This document shows, piece by piece, positions 25,090 through 32,516 of a stretch of DNA of 64,000 bases. The notes under the pieces are model-generated. The model had not been told where the DNA came from, ran no database searches, and saw only the letters and a list, made by a program, of their open reading frames with translations. Position 1 is the first letter of the stretch, and each line of letters starts with the position of its first letter. Source of the stretch: Arthrobacter sp. NicSoilC5 (GTDB lineage Bacteria; Actinomycetota; Actinomycetes; Actinomycetales; Micrococcaceae); the NCBI RefSeq assembly GCF_019977395.1, contig NZ_AP024660.1:930001-994000 (forward strand), given 5' to 3'. The translations under genes were made by a program, and so were the position numbers.

Positions 25090-27194
25090 GTTCCCCACCC
25101 GTTCACACCCTCGAAGCCATCCAGATCGTCGTCGTCGGCTTCGTCATCCACCTCCTGGACGTGTTCATCGACCGGAGATGAATAACCCTCCTCACCGCGT
25201 AGGCTAACCATGTTGGGCAAGGTCCCCCGCTGTGCGTCCTGGATTCCACGTTCGAGGTCCATAGATGCCTGCTTCTTCCGCTGCCGCCTGAGCTCCTGCA
25301 GCGCAACTTCAACGAAGTTCCTCGTAGTTGAAGCCTCGGTGAAGGCAGGATCCACGCCTCCATCATCGAGAATTTGAAGTGCGAGATCACGGACGTCTTT
25401 TGAAAACGGCTTGTCGAGCCGGTCCTCTTTCCAATCGCAGGCGATGTAGTCCTGGACGGCCGGGTCGTAGACCCAGACAACCCTTGGATCTGCTGGCATG
25501 TAGTGAACCTCCCACTTTCCGTTCAGCTCAGTACCTGACGTGCGTTGCCGGAGGTGCCCCAGGCCCGGAGCGTCGTACATTCGGTATTCGATCTGAATGC
25601 CGTCATTTTGGATTGTTCGCGTAACGACAGGCAGGAGCCCAACGTAGTCTTTGCGGCTCAGCGGTTTGGGTACAAACCCGACATAGGGAAACATGGCCCG
25701 GTATTCTGCATTTGGACTCAAGAGAGCACCACCGCCCAAGCGGGGATCGCGTAACCCGTCCGTGGGTGTGTTCTGCCAATAATGGACAAGCCACCTGTCC
25801 AGTAACCACGCAAATTCTCCCAAGGTCAACAAGTCTTTCCTGTTCGGTTTCTTGTCGCCCCCACTTGAGGTCGAGCCCCCGGTGAACCCCGGCAAGTGCG
25901 CCAAGAACATGGTTTTCAGTGTCCCGAACAAGCGCTCGGCAATTCCCTTATCTGTGGGGGAATATGGCGCTGCCCTGACGAGGGTGATGCCTAACTGCCG
26001 GCACGTCGCGTCCACCACATTCGAGCGATAATCGCGTCCGTTATCGGTCATGATGAGCCGGGGCCGGATCAGCGGGACCATTCCGTCAAAGCGGTCCCGC
26101 TCTTCGGCGTCGAACATCTGAACCCAGGGCAAGTCCCGGCGCCCCGTTTCCCACCGGTTCTTTAACTCCTCTGGCAAATCGTAGCGGGGGCGCGGCGTCA
26201 TCGCCTGGGCGATCATGAAGGCAAGATCCGCTCCACATATATCCCTCGCCAACGCGAAGGCGCTTACTGTTCGGGTTCCTTGGTCGCTCATCATGGACGC
26301 ATCGGGTCTTTGAACCGAGCCGTCAGGAAATATAAGCATTATGTCAAGGCGGGTGGAATCCACCTGCATGCGGGATCCCGGCATTAGCGCCGGATGGGAG
26401 CGATACATCCAATTCGGGGCGTTGGCTGCTGAGCGGCGGTTTGCGGCATCGCCATCCAAATACATCCCATGGGAGAGTTCGTCCAGGATTTGCTTCAATC
26501 GCCGGTCCCCCGGAATGCTGAAGTCTCTCTCTTTCATTTTCTCTAAGCGCGCCCGGACCATATCGACGCGCTGTTTTTTACTAACCCTTGGCCGGCGCAC
26601 AAGTTCCTTGTTGACACGTGCACAGACTTCCAGCACTTCCGGGGCAATTCCATCGGTCACTCGGTGGTTAACTGTTTTGCGTCCGTCAATCAGGCCCGCC
26701 GGACCGTCCTGCAAATAGGCTGCTGCTCGGCGGAATAGCGTTGAACGAGATACGGCCACTTTTTTGGCCAGCTGGGGATCCCGTGACTTCAATTGTTGGC
26801 CGAGTGCTTTTAACTCGGCAGCTTTGAGACCCGCGCGGGACCAGGTCGAAGAACCTAAGCCGTAGCCTTCCCGGTAGCTTTCTGCTCCTGCCGGTTTACC
26901 TAGGGCTACTTCCTCGATGTCGGCAAGGCTGCGTTCGATGTCCTTCAGGATCTCGGTCTGCTGTTTTGGCTTGCTTCCGTTGCGGCTGAGTTCCGACTCG
27001 GCTGCATTCAGCTTTGCTGTCCCTTGGCTGAGCCGGTCGCTGGGCGGGTTCTCTTGGGCCACTCGGCTGATGGACGCGCTCAATCTCTCGTCCCCGTCAG
27101 CGTCGTAAAGGCCTAGGACACTTCCAGCGATGTCTGTGATTTCCCACGGTCGCTCCAGATACGTCACCACGTCGCCGATACTAAAGATGTTCAT
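25086..27194 (-). CDS. tnsB: TnsB-like DDE transposase
   Basis: A 702-aa Mu/TnsB-type integrase. An N-terminal HTH region (KKVAVSRSTLFRRAAAYLQD, ~144-163) follows a helical part. The RNase H-like core carries D279 (MQVDSTRLD), D384 (IMTDNGRDY) and E420 (TDKGIAERLFG), the complete DDE triad with the D-to-E spacing normal for this group. A C-terminal beta-barrel and an acidic tail (VDDEADDDDLDGFEG) that probably contacts TnsC complete the protein. It overlaps tnsA by 4 nt and tnsC by 4 nt. The full length and motifs indicate an active enzyme. Confidence 0.92.
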   Translation of the reverse strand: MNIFSIGDVVTYLERPWEITDIAGSVLGLYDADGDERLSASISRVAQENPPSDRLSQGTAKLNAAESELSRNGSKPKQQTEILKDIERSLADIEEVALGKPAGAESYREGYGLGSSTWSRAGLKAAELKALGQQLKSRDPQLAKKVAVSRSTLFRRAAAYLQDGPAGLIDGRKTVNHRVTDGIAPEVLEVCARVNKELVRRPRVSKKQRVDMVRARLEKMKERDFSIPGDRRLKQILDELSHGMYLDGDAANRRSAANAPNWMYRSHPALMPGSRMQVDSTRLDIMLIFPDGSVQRPDASMMSDQGTRTVSAFALARDICGADLAFMIAQAMTPRPRYDLPEELKNRWETGRRDLPWVQMFDAEERDRFDGMVPLIRPRLIMTDNGRDYRSNVVDATCRQLGITLVRAAPYSPTDKGIAERLFGTLKTMFLAHLPGFTGGSTSSGGDKKPNRKDLLTLGEFAWLLDRWLVHYWQNTPTDGLRDPRLGGGALLSPNAEYRAMFPYVGFVPKPLSRKDYVGLLPVVTRTIQNDGIQIEYRMYDAPGLGHLRQRTSGTELNGKWEVHYMPADPRVVWVYDPAVQDYIACDWKEDRLDKPFSKDVRDLALQILDDGGVDPAFTEASTTRNFVEVALQELRRQRKKQASMDLERGIQDAQRGTLPNMVSLRGEEGYSSPVDEHVQEVDDEADDDDLDGFEGVNGWGT

Positions 27195-28000
27195 TTCTTA
27201 CCTTTCCCATCTCCTGCAATAACCATGAGACCGGGGTATAAGGGGCCCTGCTCGAGCGGCACGACGCGGCGGTGGAACATCATGTTCGATAGCAGCGCGT
27301 AGCCAATGCCAAGGTCTGCACGGGGGTCGAGACGAAGGGCTGCTTCCTCCATCGTCCGCGGTACCGCCAGGAAGTCAGCAAGCTCAGTCGCTAAAGCTGG
27401 GGCAGGAATGTACTCCTCGTATCTGAAAGCGCACATCCATTCGAGGTTGTCTCTCTGCCACCCTTGGCAACCGTGCATAATGCAATATCGCCACTTCTGA
27501 CTAGCGCAGGCCTTTTCAGTAAGAACGGCGGCGTGGACGAACCTGTCGTGAGTGGCAAATTCCAGAGGCTTGACATCTATAACCAAGGTCGTCCCATCGC
27601 GGAGCCGTGCGGCGAAATCAGGGTAGTGAATGGTCCGGTCGCCGAACACAAGGCCGAAGGGTTGCGCGGCGACACGCACGACTTCTCCCCTGTGATCCAA
27701 CTCCATCAGGCAAGCAAGTTCGGTCAGCGACTCGAACATGACCATGTGTCGATCTTCGCCGAAGGGATATAGCCCAGGATAGTTGCGCCTGTGCGGAAAC
27801 TCGTTACTACTTCGGCACGGTTCAAAGGTGACCGGATCCAAGTCGCGGGCGGGTTCATTCAGAAACCACCACTTGCGCCTTCCGCCCTTCCCCTTGGTGA
27901 TCAACAAAGGATAGGGCGTGTCGTTGACGACGTCAGCGTACGGATTGTTGTGTAGGGTGGGCACTTTTTTGATCGTTCTCTTGATTCGTCTTCTCGCCAT
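27191..28000 (-). CDS. tnsA: TnsA-like endonuclease of Tn7-like transposon
   Basis: A 269-aa PD-(D/E)xK nuclease, first gene of the operon. Catalytic residues fit TnsA: E90 in FESLTELACLMELD, D128 in HYPDFAARLRDG and K144 in VIDVKPLE. TnsA cuts the 5' ends of the element while TnsB cuts the 3' ends, giving cut-and-paste transposition. Its presence argues against a copy-out mechanism such as that of TnsA-lacking elements. The C-terminal 100 residues are likely the TnsB/TnsC contact region. The upstream 358 bases lack genes and are the expected place for the right transposon end. Confidence 0.85.
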   Translation of the reverse strand: MARRRIKRTIKKVPTLHNNPYADVVNDTPYPLLITKGKGGRRKWWFLNEPARDLDPVTFEPCRSSNEFPHRRNYPGLYPFGEDRHMVMFESLTELACLMELDHRGEVVRVAAQPFGLVFGDRTIHYPDFAARLRDGTTLVIDVKPLEFATHDRFVHAAVLTEKACASQKWRYCIMHGCQGWQRDNLEWMCAFRYEEYIPAPALATELADFLAVPRTMEEAALRLDPRADLGIGYALLSNMMFHRRVVPLEQGPLYPGLMVIAGDGKGKK

Positions 28001-28358
28001 AAGCTGAGGACGGAAGACGCGGTGTTTAAATTTGCCCTTTCACGAAGTCGTAGACCACGAGCTTCGTCTGGCATATGTGAATTGAGCTTGCATTCGGCGA
28101 AGGCCGAGGGAAGTTAGTCTAATCCCGCGTGACATAGGGCCATAGCTCCAAACCACCAAGCGAGGACTCTTGACGGTCCAGGCAGCGCAAAAATAAGGTT
28201 CTTCAATAAAGCTACGCCTTCCACACTAATTTGCAAGAGCAGTAGAAAGATTTTGCTTCTGAACTAGATGTCTTTGCGTACAGGAAATAGAAGTATTAGA
28301 AGAAATAGAAGTATTAAAATTTGGAACATGAAACCTGTCAGCTGCGTATGCTGGCTAT
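28001..28358. other. AT-rich gene-free region, probable right end of the Tn7-like element
   Basis: No ORF of note. Visible features are an imperfect inverted repeat (ACGAAG at 28042, CTTCGT at 28062) and a 15-bp direct repeat GAAATAGAAGTATTA at 28284 and 28302, period 18. Such closely spaced repeats could be TnsB binding sites, but no TGT/ACA terminus was identified with confidence. Lower GC than its neighbours. Confidence 0.4.
28347..28352 (+). promoter_or_regulatory. -10 box TATGCT, leaderless start of phosphoesterase
   Basis: TATGCT ends 6 nt before ATG 28359, with no ribosome binding site between. First of four such boxes in this cassette. Confidence 0.5.
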
Positions 28359-29153
28359 ATGCCTGATACTCATCCCCTTGCCGTCTTCGGGGACTGGCAT
28401 GGCGCATCCGGCTGGGCTCTGACAGCCATTCGTTCAGCAGCACGCGAAGGTGTCCGCACGGCCATCCACGTTGGGGACTTCGGTCTTGACTGGCCGGGCG
28501 CCAAGCGGGGGCGTTACGAGGCAAAACTCAACAGGTACCTCGTGGAGCTAGGCATGACACTTGTTGTCTCCGGTGGGAACCACGACAACTGGGACACGCT
28601 TGGGAAGCTCGTCGTCGAAGATGACGGCTTGGCAACTATTCGATCAAACATACGGGTACTACCCCGTGGCGGCAGAACCATCATCGATGGCCTTGTCGTC
28701 GGCGGCTTGGGGGGCGCGTTCAGCGTCGACTACGAGCACAGAGTCGAGGGGAAGGATTGGTGGCCCAATGAGGAACCCACCCGTGAAGAAGCTGAAGCTC
28801 TCACCGCCGGTGGTCCCGTCGACATCCTGGTAACGCACGATGCACCTGAAGGCGTTCCGCTGAAGGGAGACTTTGAACTCAGCGCAGAACTACATGAGAA
28901 GGCGAACAGAACACGCGGGCTTCTGAGAAAAGTGGTCGAAGAGCTGGCCGTGCCGCATCTGTTTTGCGGGCACTGGCATCAGCGGCGCATCCACGAATTG
29001 AGCCATCCCACTGGAACGGTCACGAGGGTAGACGTACTCAATATGGAAAACTCCCGTCACGGTAATGGAGTGCTCGTTTGGCCTGGCAAGGCTCCCCTTC
29101 GGATTGAACCGCTCGAAATCAGGGACCTGCAGGTGCCTGCATCTTCGCGATAG
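28359..29153 (+). CDS. Calcineurin-like metallophosphoesterase, cassette copy A
   Basis: A 264-aa enzyme of the binuclear-metal phosphoesterase superfamily. The five motifs are complete: GDWHG (residue ~11, with W replacing the usual x in GDxHG), GDFG, GNHDN, THDAPEG and GHWHQ. The enzyme should hydrolyse a phosphodi- or monoester; nucleotides, RNA or protein phosphates are all possible. It heads a four-gene cassette that recurs at 50 kb, 19 nt before the next gene. The second copy differs at scattered positions but keeps every metal ligand, which argues for selection on activity. The message appears leaderless. Confidence 0.88.
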   Translation: MPDTHPLAVFGDWHGASGWALTAIRSAAREGVRTAIHVGDFGLDWPGAKRGRYEAKLNRYLVELGMTLVVSGGNHDNWDTLGKLVVEDDGLATIRSNIRVLPRGGRTIIDGLVVGGLGGAFSVDYEHRVEGKDWWPNEEPTREEAEALTAGGPVDILVTHDAPEGVPLKGDFELSAELHEKANRTRGLLRKVVEELAVPHLFCGHWHQRRIHELSHPTGTVTRVDVLNMENSRHGNGVLVWPGKAPLRIEPLEIRDLQVPASSR

Positions 29154-29159
29154 CTGACC

Positions 29160-29165
29160 TAAAGT
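29160..29165 (+). promoter_or_regulatory. -10 box TAAAGT before the 136-aa gene
   Basis: TAAAGT ends 7 nt before ATG 29173 and is conserved in copy B (50823-50828), although the bases between it and the ATG differ. Confidence 0.5.
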
Positions 29166-29172
29166 AGATTGT

Positions 29173-29583
29173 ATGGACGCGGCCGAGTGGGCGCACGAAC
29201 TGGCCTATTCCTTGCGCGTTGGCCCAGGAACACCTTCCTTACTGGCAATCGCTACGTGTGTCGGCCCCGCTGCGAGCAGGGAAGTTATCGCAACGGCCAA
29301 ACGAGTAGTCGGGGAGGCCGGATGGCCGCTCTATGAGCTCGTCGCTCGCGAAGTATCCCCTGATCCGTCACTTCTGCGCGAAAGCGGCTTCCTAATCCTT
29401 CGGGACGTTCGCCAACCGTTAGCCCCAGCCGTGCCGGTTCTCATTGGCGCTCACCAACTAAATATCAGTCGGGGCCTGCCGGTCGGTCTCCTCATCGTCG
29501 GGTCTCCTGCCGGAATCAAGGCCCTGCGGAGACATCCCGGATTAGGCTTTCTCAGCCGCGCCGAGTGGGTAGTACAGAACTAG
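29173..29583 (+). CDS. 136-aa protein, possible degenerate AAA/P-loop-derived domain, copy A
   Basis: Unrecognised protein. The second half (SGFLILRDVRQPLAPAVPVL through GLPVGLLIVGSPAGIKALRR) resembles the Walker B to sensor 1 part of a AAA+ core, but there is no Walker A, so ATPase activity is not expected. It begins MDAAEWAHELAYSLRVGPGT. The copy at 50836 is full length and about 90% identical by eye, with changes spread out. The conserved spacing to the phosphoesterase (19 nt) indicates a functional pair. Confidence 0.7.
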   Translation: MDAAEWAHELAYSLRVGPGTPSLLAIATCVGPAASREVIATAKRVVGEAGWPLYELVAREVSPDPSLLRESGFLILRDVRQPLAPAVPVLIGAHQLNISRGLPVGLLIVGSPAGIKALRRHPGLGFLSRAEWVVQN

Positions 29584-29707
29584 CGAGGGACCAGCCTCCG
29601 CTTGAATTAGCCGACTTGTCCTCGGCATTATGCAAATGCCCGGCATGATGTCCAGGCACGGCCTTGATGACGTCGCTGGCCCCAGGAGCCGTGTCTGAGG
29701 CCGCGGC

Positions 29708-29713
29708 TACACT
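29708..29713 (+). promoter_or_regulatory. -10 box TACACT before the 105-aa gene
   Basis: TACACT then CTCACC then ATG. The block from GTGTCTGAGGCCGCGGCTAC to the ATG is identical in both copies, while the DNA upstream of it has diverged. This is strong evidence that it is a selected promoter for a leaderless message. Confidence 0.65.
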
Positions 29714-29719
29714 CTCACC

Positions 29720-30037
29720 ATGGTGCAAGAGCTACGCAATCACGATGCGGGCCGCTACCTTGTGACCACAGCGACCGGCAGGCAGTATCTGCTGGACCTG
29801 ACCAACAGGACAGTGCAACGGGTTATGGCCGCCACCGCTCCACTCGTCGAGTATTTGGATGTGGGGTTCTCGCAGCTTCGCCGCGACGGGGAGTCACTGG
29901 AGCTGCTCCTGCTCGAGTCGTGCACCGTAGGCTCTCCCGCCCGGTACTGGCTCCAAATCCGCGACGACCACGTTGTAACACTCAGAACAACTTCCCCCGT
30001 GGTGGACATCATTGCCCTGGACCCGTTGAATGGCTGA
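29720..30037 (+). CDS. 105-aa hypothetical protein of the duplicated cassette, copy A
   Basis: A small protein without a recognised domain, predicted beta-rich then helical (RYLVTTATGRQYLLDLTNRT; PLVEYLDVGFSQLRRDGESL; RYWLQIRDDHVVTLRTTSPV). It is preceded by its own perfectly conserved promoter block. The homologue at 51378 is intact, same length and very similar. It could be a small regulator or an immunity-type partner of the neighbouring enzymes; no direct evidence. Confidence 0.68.
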   Translation: MVQELRNHDAGRYLVTTATGRQYLLDLTNRTVQRVMAATAPLVEYLDVGFSQLRRDGESLELLLLESCTVGSPARYWLQIRDDHVVTLRTTSPVVDIIALDPLNG

Positions 30038-30062
30038 CCTGCAGAGCCGCGCTAATTCCTAC

Positions 30063-30102
30063 CCTTCATGCCTTCACGCCTTCACAGCTTCACGGCTTCA
30101 TA
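30063..30102. repeat. Five tandem octamers, consensus SCTTCAYR
   Basis: CCTTCATG, CCTTCACG, CCTTCACA, GCTTCACG, GCTTCATA in exact 8-nt register just after the 105-aa gene. Absent from copy B at the equivalent place. Confidence 0.6.
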
Positions 30103-30291
30103 CCGGGTTTATTGCTACCTTTGATGAGCGTGGCCGGCACTGCATCGTTTAGGCCACCGTCATGCTCCTCGCCACGGCTGCTAATCTGTCGGCCCGGCTG
30201 CCACAGCGGCTGTCCCGATGCAAGACGATCCGAGTCATCGCATCAAATACAGCCTCGGGACGGACCGCTGATCATGGCCCGTCGCACCCCC

Positions 30292-30297
30292 TAATCT
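30292..30297 (+). promoter_or_regulatory. -10 box TAATCT before the 127-aa gene
   Basis: TAATCT ends 6 nt before GTG 30304. It is not preserved in copy B, where the gene is also frameshifted. Confidence 0.45.
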
Positions 30298-30303
30298 AAG
30301 GAC

Positions 30304-30687
30304 GTGCATCCGGCAGCAGCTGCGCCGTATTCGTGGCGTTACCGCTACCAATATGCAACGGCCCTTGCACCGGGCCGCGCACGCGAAAGGTCCGATCTAG
30401 ATCTCCGGAGGTACTGCCCGAACAACACGTTCGACTGGGCCGCTTACGGGGTGCTGCTCAAATTTTGTTGCCATCGGCGGGTCGGTGGCAGGGGAACTAG
30501 TTTTGACGTAGACATAATGCCTGTGAACGCCGCGACCGAACCACAGAACATGCCCAGCGCCTACGTCTTAGAGCTATCTGATGTTCATCACATCATTTTC
30601 TCGGATCCTAACGACATGGAAATGAAGGCGTTAAGTGACCCACCGGTTCCAAAGGCCCTGCTAATGCCAGCCTTCTCACATCGCTGA
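30304..30687 (+). CDS. 127-aa hypothetical protein, fourth gene of cassette A
   Basis: Unrecognised. The N-terminus (APYSWRYRYQYATAL) and the C-terminal part (MPVNAATEP, SDVHHIIFSDPN, PAFSHR) are conserved at the protein level in the copy at 51780-52159, where they lie in different frames. That pattern implies it was once a single coding gene in both places. An internal ATG at 30517 would give a 56-aa product that is intact in both copies and might be the conserved functional unit. The leaderless GTG start supports the long form here. Confidence 0.5.
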   Translation: MHPAAAAPYSWRYRYQYATALAPGRARERSDLDLRRYCPNNTFDWAAYGVLLKFCCHRRVGGRGTSFDVDIMPVNAATEPQNMPSAYVLELSDVHHIIFSDPNDMEMKALSDPPVPKALLMPAFSHR

Positions 30688-30801
30688 CTGAGCCCCGATC
30701 AGTGGGCTGCCTGCGGTGATCAAAGACGACGTGAGCGTGAGCGGGACGTGCTCCATCAGCTCAACACCGTGCCACGGGGTCTACTCAGCGCAAATCGATA
30801 A

Positions 30802-30900
30802 GACACCGACGACGAGGCGAAGATTCATCTTTGGGACGGCAAGGGCAATTCGTACGATGTGGCCGTTGCCATCAGCAGATTACCTAAGGGGAGCAACTAA
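30802..30900 (+). pseudogene. 3' remnant of an unidentified gene
   Basis: A 32-residue frame with protein-like composition (KIHLWDGKGNSYDVAVAISR, ends KGSN) lies directly after an in-frame TAA and ends inside a terminator hairpin. This looks like the surviving tail of a lost gene. Confidence 0.35.
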
Positions 30901-30909
30901 GCTCCCCTT
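30886..30909 (+). terminator. Intrinsic terminator
   Basis: AAGGGGAGC, loop AACTAA, GCTCCCCTT, followed by TATTGTT. The stem overlaps the stop codon of the gene remnant. Confidence 0.75.
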
Positions 30910-30921
30910 TATTGTTGGCAT

Positions 30922-31167
30922 CTAGAGTGGCCGGCCGCTCCACGACTCCTTGTCCACGCGCTTGATCTGTCGAGCAGGAAGCCACTCCACCTGATAATTC
31001 CGCTGTTCATCCACCCACTCGATGAGTCCGTAGGTCCGGGTGTACCGGATTGCGCGACCGTAGATCTCGCCAGCACGGACTAGAGGCATCTCGCCGCCAG
31101 GAAACTCCATGATCTTGCCGTCATCAGGCTTGGGGTGCTTGGACTCGGCATTCAGCCGAGCCATCAT
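30922..31167 (-). CDS. Hypothetical 81-aa protein
   Basis: A small charged protein (MMARLNAESKHPKPDDGKIM; GEMPLVRAGEIYGRAIRYTR; NYQVEWLPARQIKRVDKESW). The alternating hydrophobic pattern suggests a small beta-barrel. ATG 31167 was chosen because a GGGCGGG stretch lies upstream; longer forms reaching 31200 (GTG) or 31290 are possible but their extra residues look non-coding. No family recognised. Confidence 0.5.
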   Translation of the reverse strand: MMARLNAESKHPKPDDGKIMEFPGGEMPLVRAGEIYGRAIRYTRTYGLIEWVDEQRNYQVEWLPARQIKRVDKESWSGRPL

Positions 31168-31445
31168 GCGGTCGAACCCGCCCTCATCATGCTTGATCAC
31201 AGGCCCAATCTTAGAACATATATTCGAATGAGCGCGCCGTGGAAGTTCCCCTGGTGCCACCTCGAGTAGACCAGATAGTGACAAACCCACTCGTTCTCTT
31301 GACCTTGGGGGTTTCGTCTAGACGGATTCGTCGTCCCCAGACTGTTTGAGGTCCGCTACTACCAACACGGAGACGGCGCCGCGGACGAGGCCGCGAGCCT
31401 CCGCGAGCAGTAGGACAAAACCAGTACACATCCGCCCGTCCACCG

Positions 31446-31965
31446 GCGCGCGAGCTACCGGCCGGGAGCCGACTTCCTCGTGCCAGTAGTTGGCGTCGTG
31501 GCTCCGCACCTGGAGTACCTCATCGGGCTGCCATGGCGCCGGCCACAGCTGCACAAGATAGTCGTCCACCGTGCCTTCTGACAGTTCTCCGGCGTGACCT
31601 TCGTCGCGGCCCCGGGCGCAGACCCGCACCCGGTAGGAGCCCGGGGGAATGACCAGCGCACCTGTGTCCATGCCTGCCCAGGTACTCCAGGTCACTTGGC
31701 GTCCTTCCGGACCCCGATGGATACCTCCACTATGTCCTCCCACTGGGCTGCATCAAGGACCGGCTGAGAGTCGCATAGAACCATGCGGACCGGCGGGCGA
31801 GGTTGATGTGCATTCCCTGCGGATTGGCAGCACCCACCAGCCCGTTTGACCTGTCCCTGGTAGGAACGGTCGAAATCCCCGTCGAAGTACCCGTCCTCGC
31901 CCCCACGCGATGTCGAATTGCCCGTAATCGGTGTACATGACCTGATCCAGAAGCACCTGTTCCAC
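31446..31965 (-). pseudogene. ComJ-like protein gene broken by two frameshifts
   Basis: Three frames read in order give one protein. EQVLLDQVMYTDYGQFDIAW comes first. After a shift near 31905 in a run of C follows EDGYFDGDFDRSYQGQVK, RPPVRMVLCDSQPV and WEDIVEVSIGVRK. After a second shift near 31690 come GALVIPPGSYRVRVCARGRD, DDYLVQLWPAPWQPDEVL and ANYWHEEVG. The layout (YxQF start, SFE-like middle, PPGxYRV, WPA end) resembles Bacillus ComJ, the inhibitor of nuclease NucA. Related remnants lie near 38.4 kb and 49.9 kb. Function is lost unless the shifts are sequencing errors. Confidence 0.5.
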
Positions 31966-31981
31966 AACGGCCAGCGTAGCC

Positions 31982-32431
31982 TCACTGCACCGGGCGGATG
32001 ATCAGGGTGACGAGCTGAGGTTCCTGGAGACCGGGGCTCGTGACGGTGAGGTGGTAGTTGTACTCTCCGTCAGTACCGCGTGAGGCGCAGATGGTGATGG
32101 TGCCGCTGACGTTCGGCGGCCGCTTGCACGGATGGTCGCTGGTCATGGGGCCCCTCAGCCCCGACGCCACTGCCAGGACGTCCTGGTCGGTAAGCTCCCG
32201 CCCTGCCTCCCAGCGGCGGTAGAGACTGGGGCACGGGTTCGTGCTGATGCACATGAACCGCTCCGGGCGAACGATCTCCTGGGCCAGCTTCCAGTCAGCA
32301 GGAATCCCGAACCTGCCCGCGCGGGACACCATGTCGGCAGTCACTCTGTCCTCGGCGGTTCTGATGATGAAAAACGCAGCGAGTCCCACGACAAACACCA
32401 CCGCCAGAACAGCGCCGGTTATTCGCTTCAC
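31982..32431 (-). CDS. Membrane-anchored or secreted 149-aa protein
   Basis: An N-terminal helix (AVLAVVFVVGLAAFFIIRTA) and a ~120-residue exported domain with paired cysteines (MCISTNPCPSLYRRWEAGRE; DHPCKRPPNVSGTITICAS) that could form disulphides. It ends TVTSPGLQEPQLVTLIIRPV. GTG 32431 is preceded by a run of seven G serving as ribosome binding site and, just before that, eight GT repeats. This arrangement could alter expression by slippage. No family recognised. Confidence 0.65.
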   Translation of the reverse strand: MKRITGAVLAVVFVVGLAAFFIIRTAEDRVTADMVSRAGRFGIPADWKLAQEIVRPERFMCISTNPCPSLYRRWEAGRELTDQDVLAVASGLRGPMTSDHPCKRPPNVSGTITICASRGTDGEYNYHLTVTSPGLQEPQLVTLIIRPVQ

Positions 32432-32436
32432 TGGTT

Positions 32437-32459
32437 CCCCCCCACACACACACACACAC
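32437..32459. repeat. C7 tract and (CA)8 microsatellite in the leader of the 149-aa gene
   Basis: On the coding strand this reads (GT)8 then G7 then GAACCA and the GTG start. Long dinucleotide tracts are rare in actinobacterial genes; the G tract is also the ribosome binding site. Confidence 0.85.
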
Positions 32460-32516
32460 TTCGTTCATCACCGCGACTGCGGCTGACGCGGGCGAGTAGC
32501 CCGCTACTCCCCCGCG

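Larger units (their letters stand above)
22080..28000 (-). mobile_element. Tn7-like transposition module (TnsA-TnsB-TnsC-TniQ)
   Basis: Four overlapping minus-strand genes encode the complete heteromeric transposase and targeting set. Base composition is lower in GC than the flanking R-M genes. By analogy with Tn7, the tnsA side (about 28001-28360) should hold the right end, and cargo should lie on the tniQ side, that is towards lower coordinates. The coordinates given are only the gene block; terminal repeats and target duplication were not identified. Confidence 0.85.
28385..30733. repeat. Segmental duplication, copy A
   Basis: About 2.35 kb that is repeated in the same orientation at 50048-52208, with no indel across the phosphoesterase gene (constant offset of 21,663). 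Coding parts are much better conserved than the spacers, so the duplication is old or the copies were acquired separately. The left junction is inside the phosphoesterase gene at its GDWHG motif. Confidence 0.85.

Noticed and set aside
30063..30102. Considered as a CRISPR-like or iteron array
   Set aside because: Units are only 8 nt without spacers and no replication or Cas gene is adjacent.
30716..30925. 69-aa plus-strand frame
   Set aside because: Another frame in the same stretch reads as a better gene tail and ends in the terminator.
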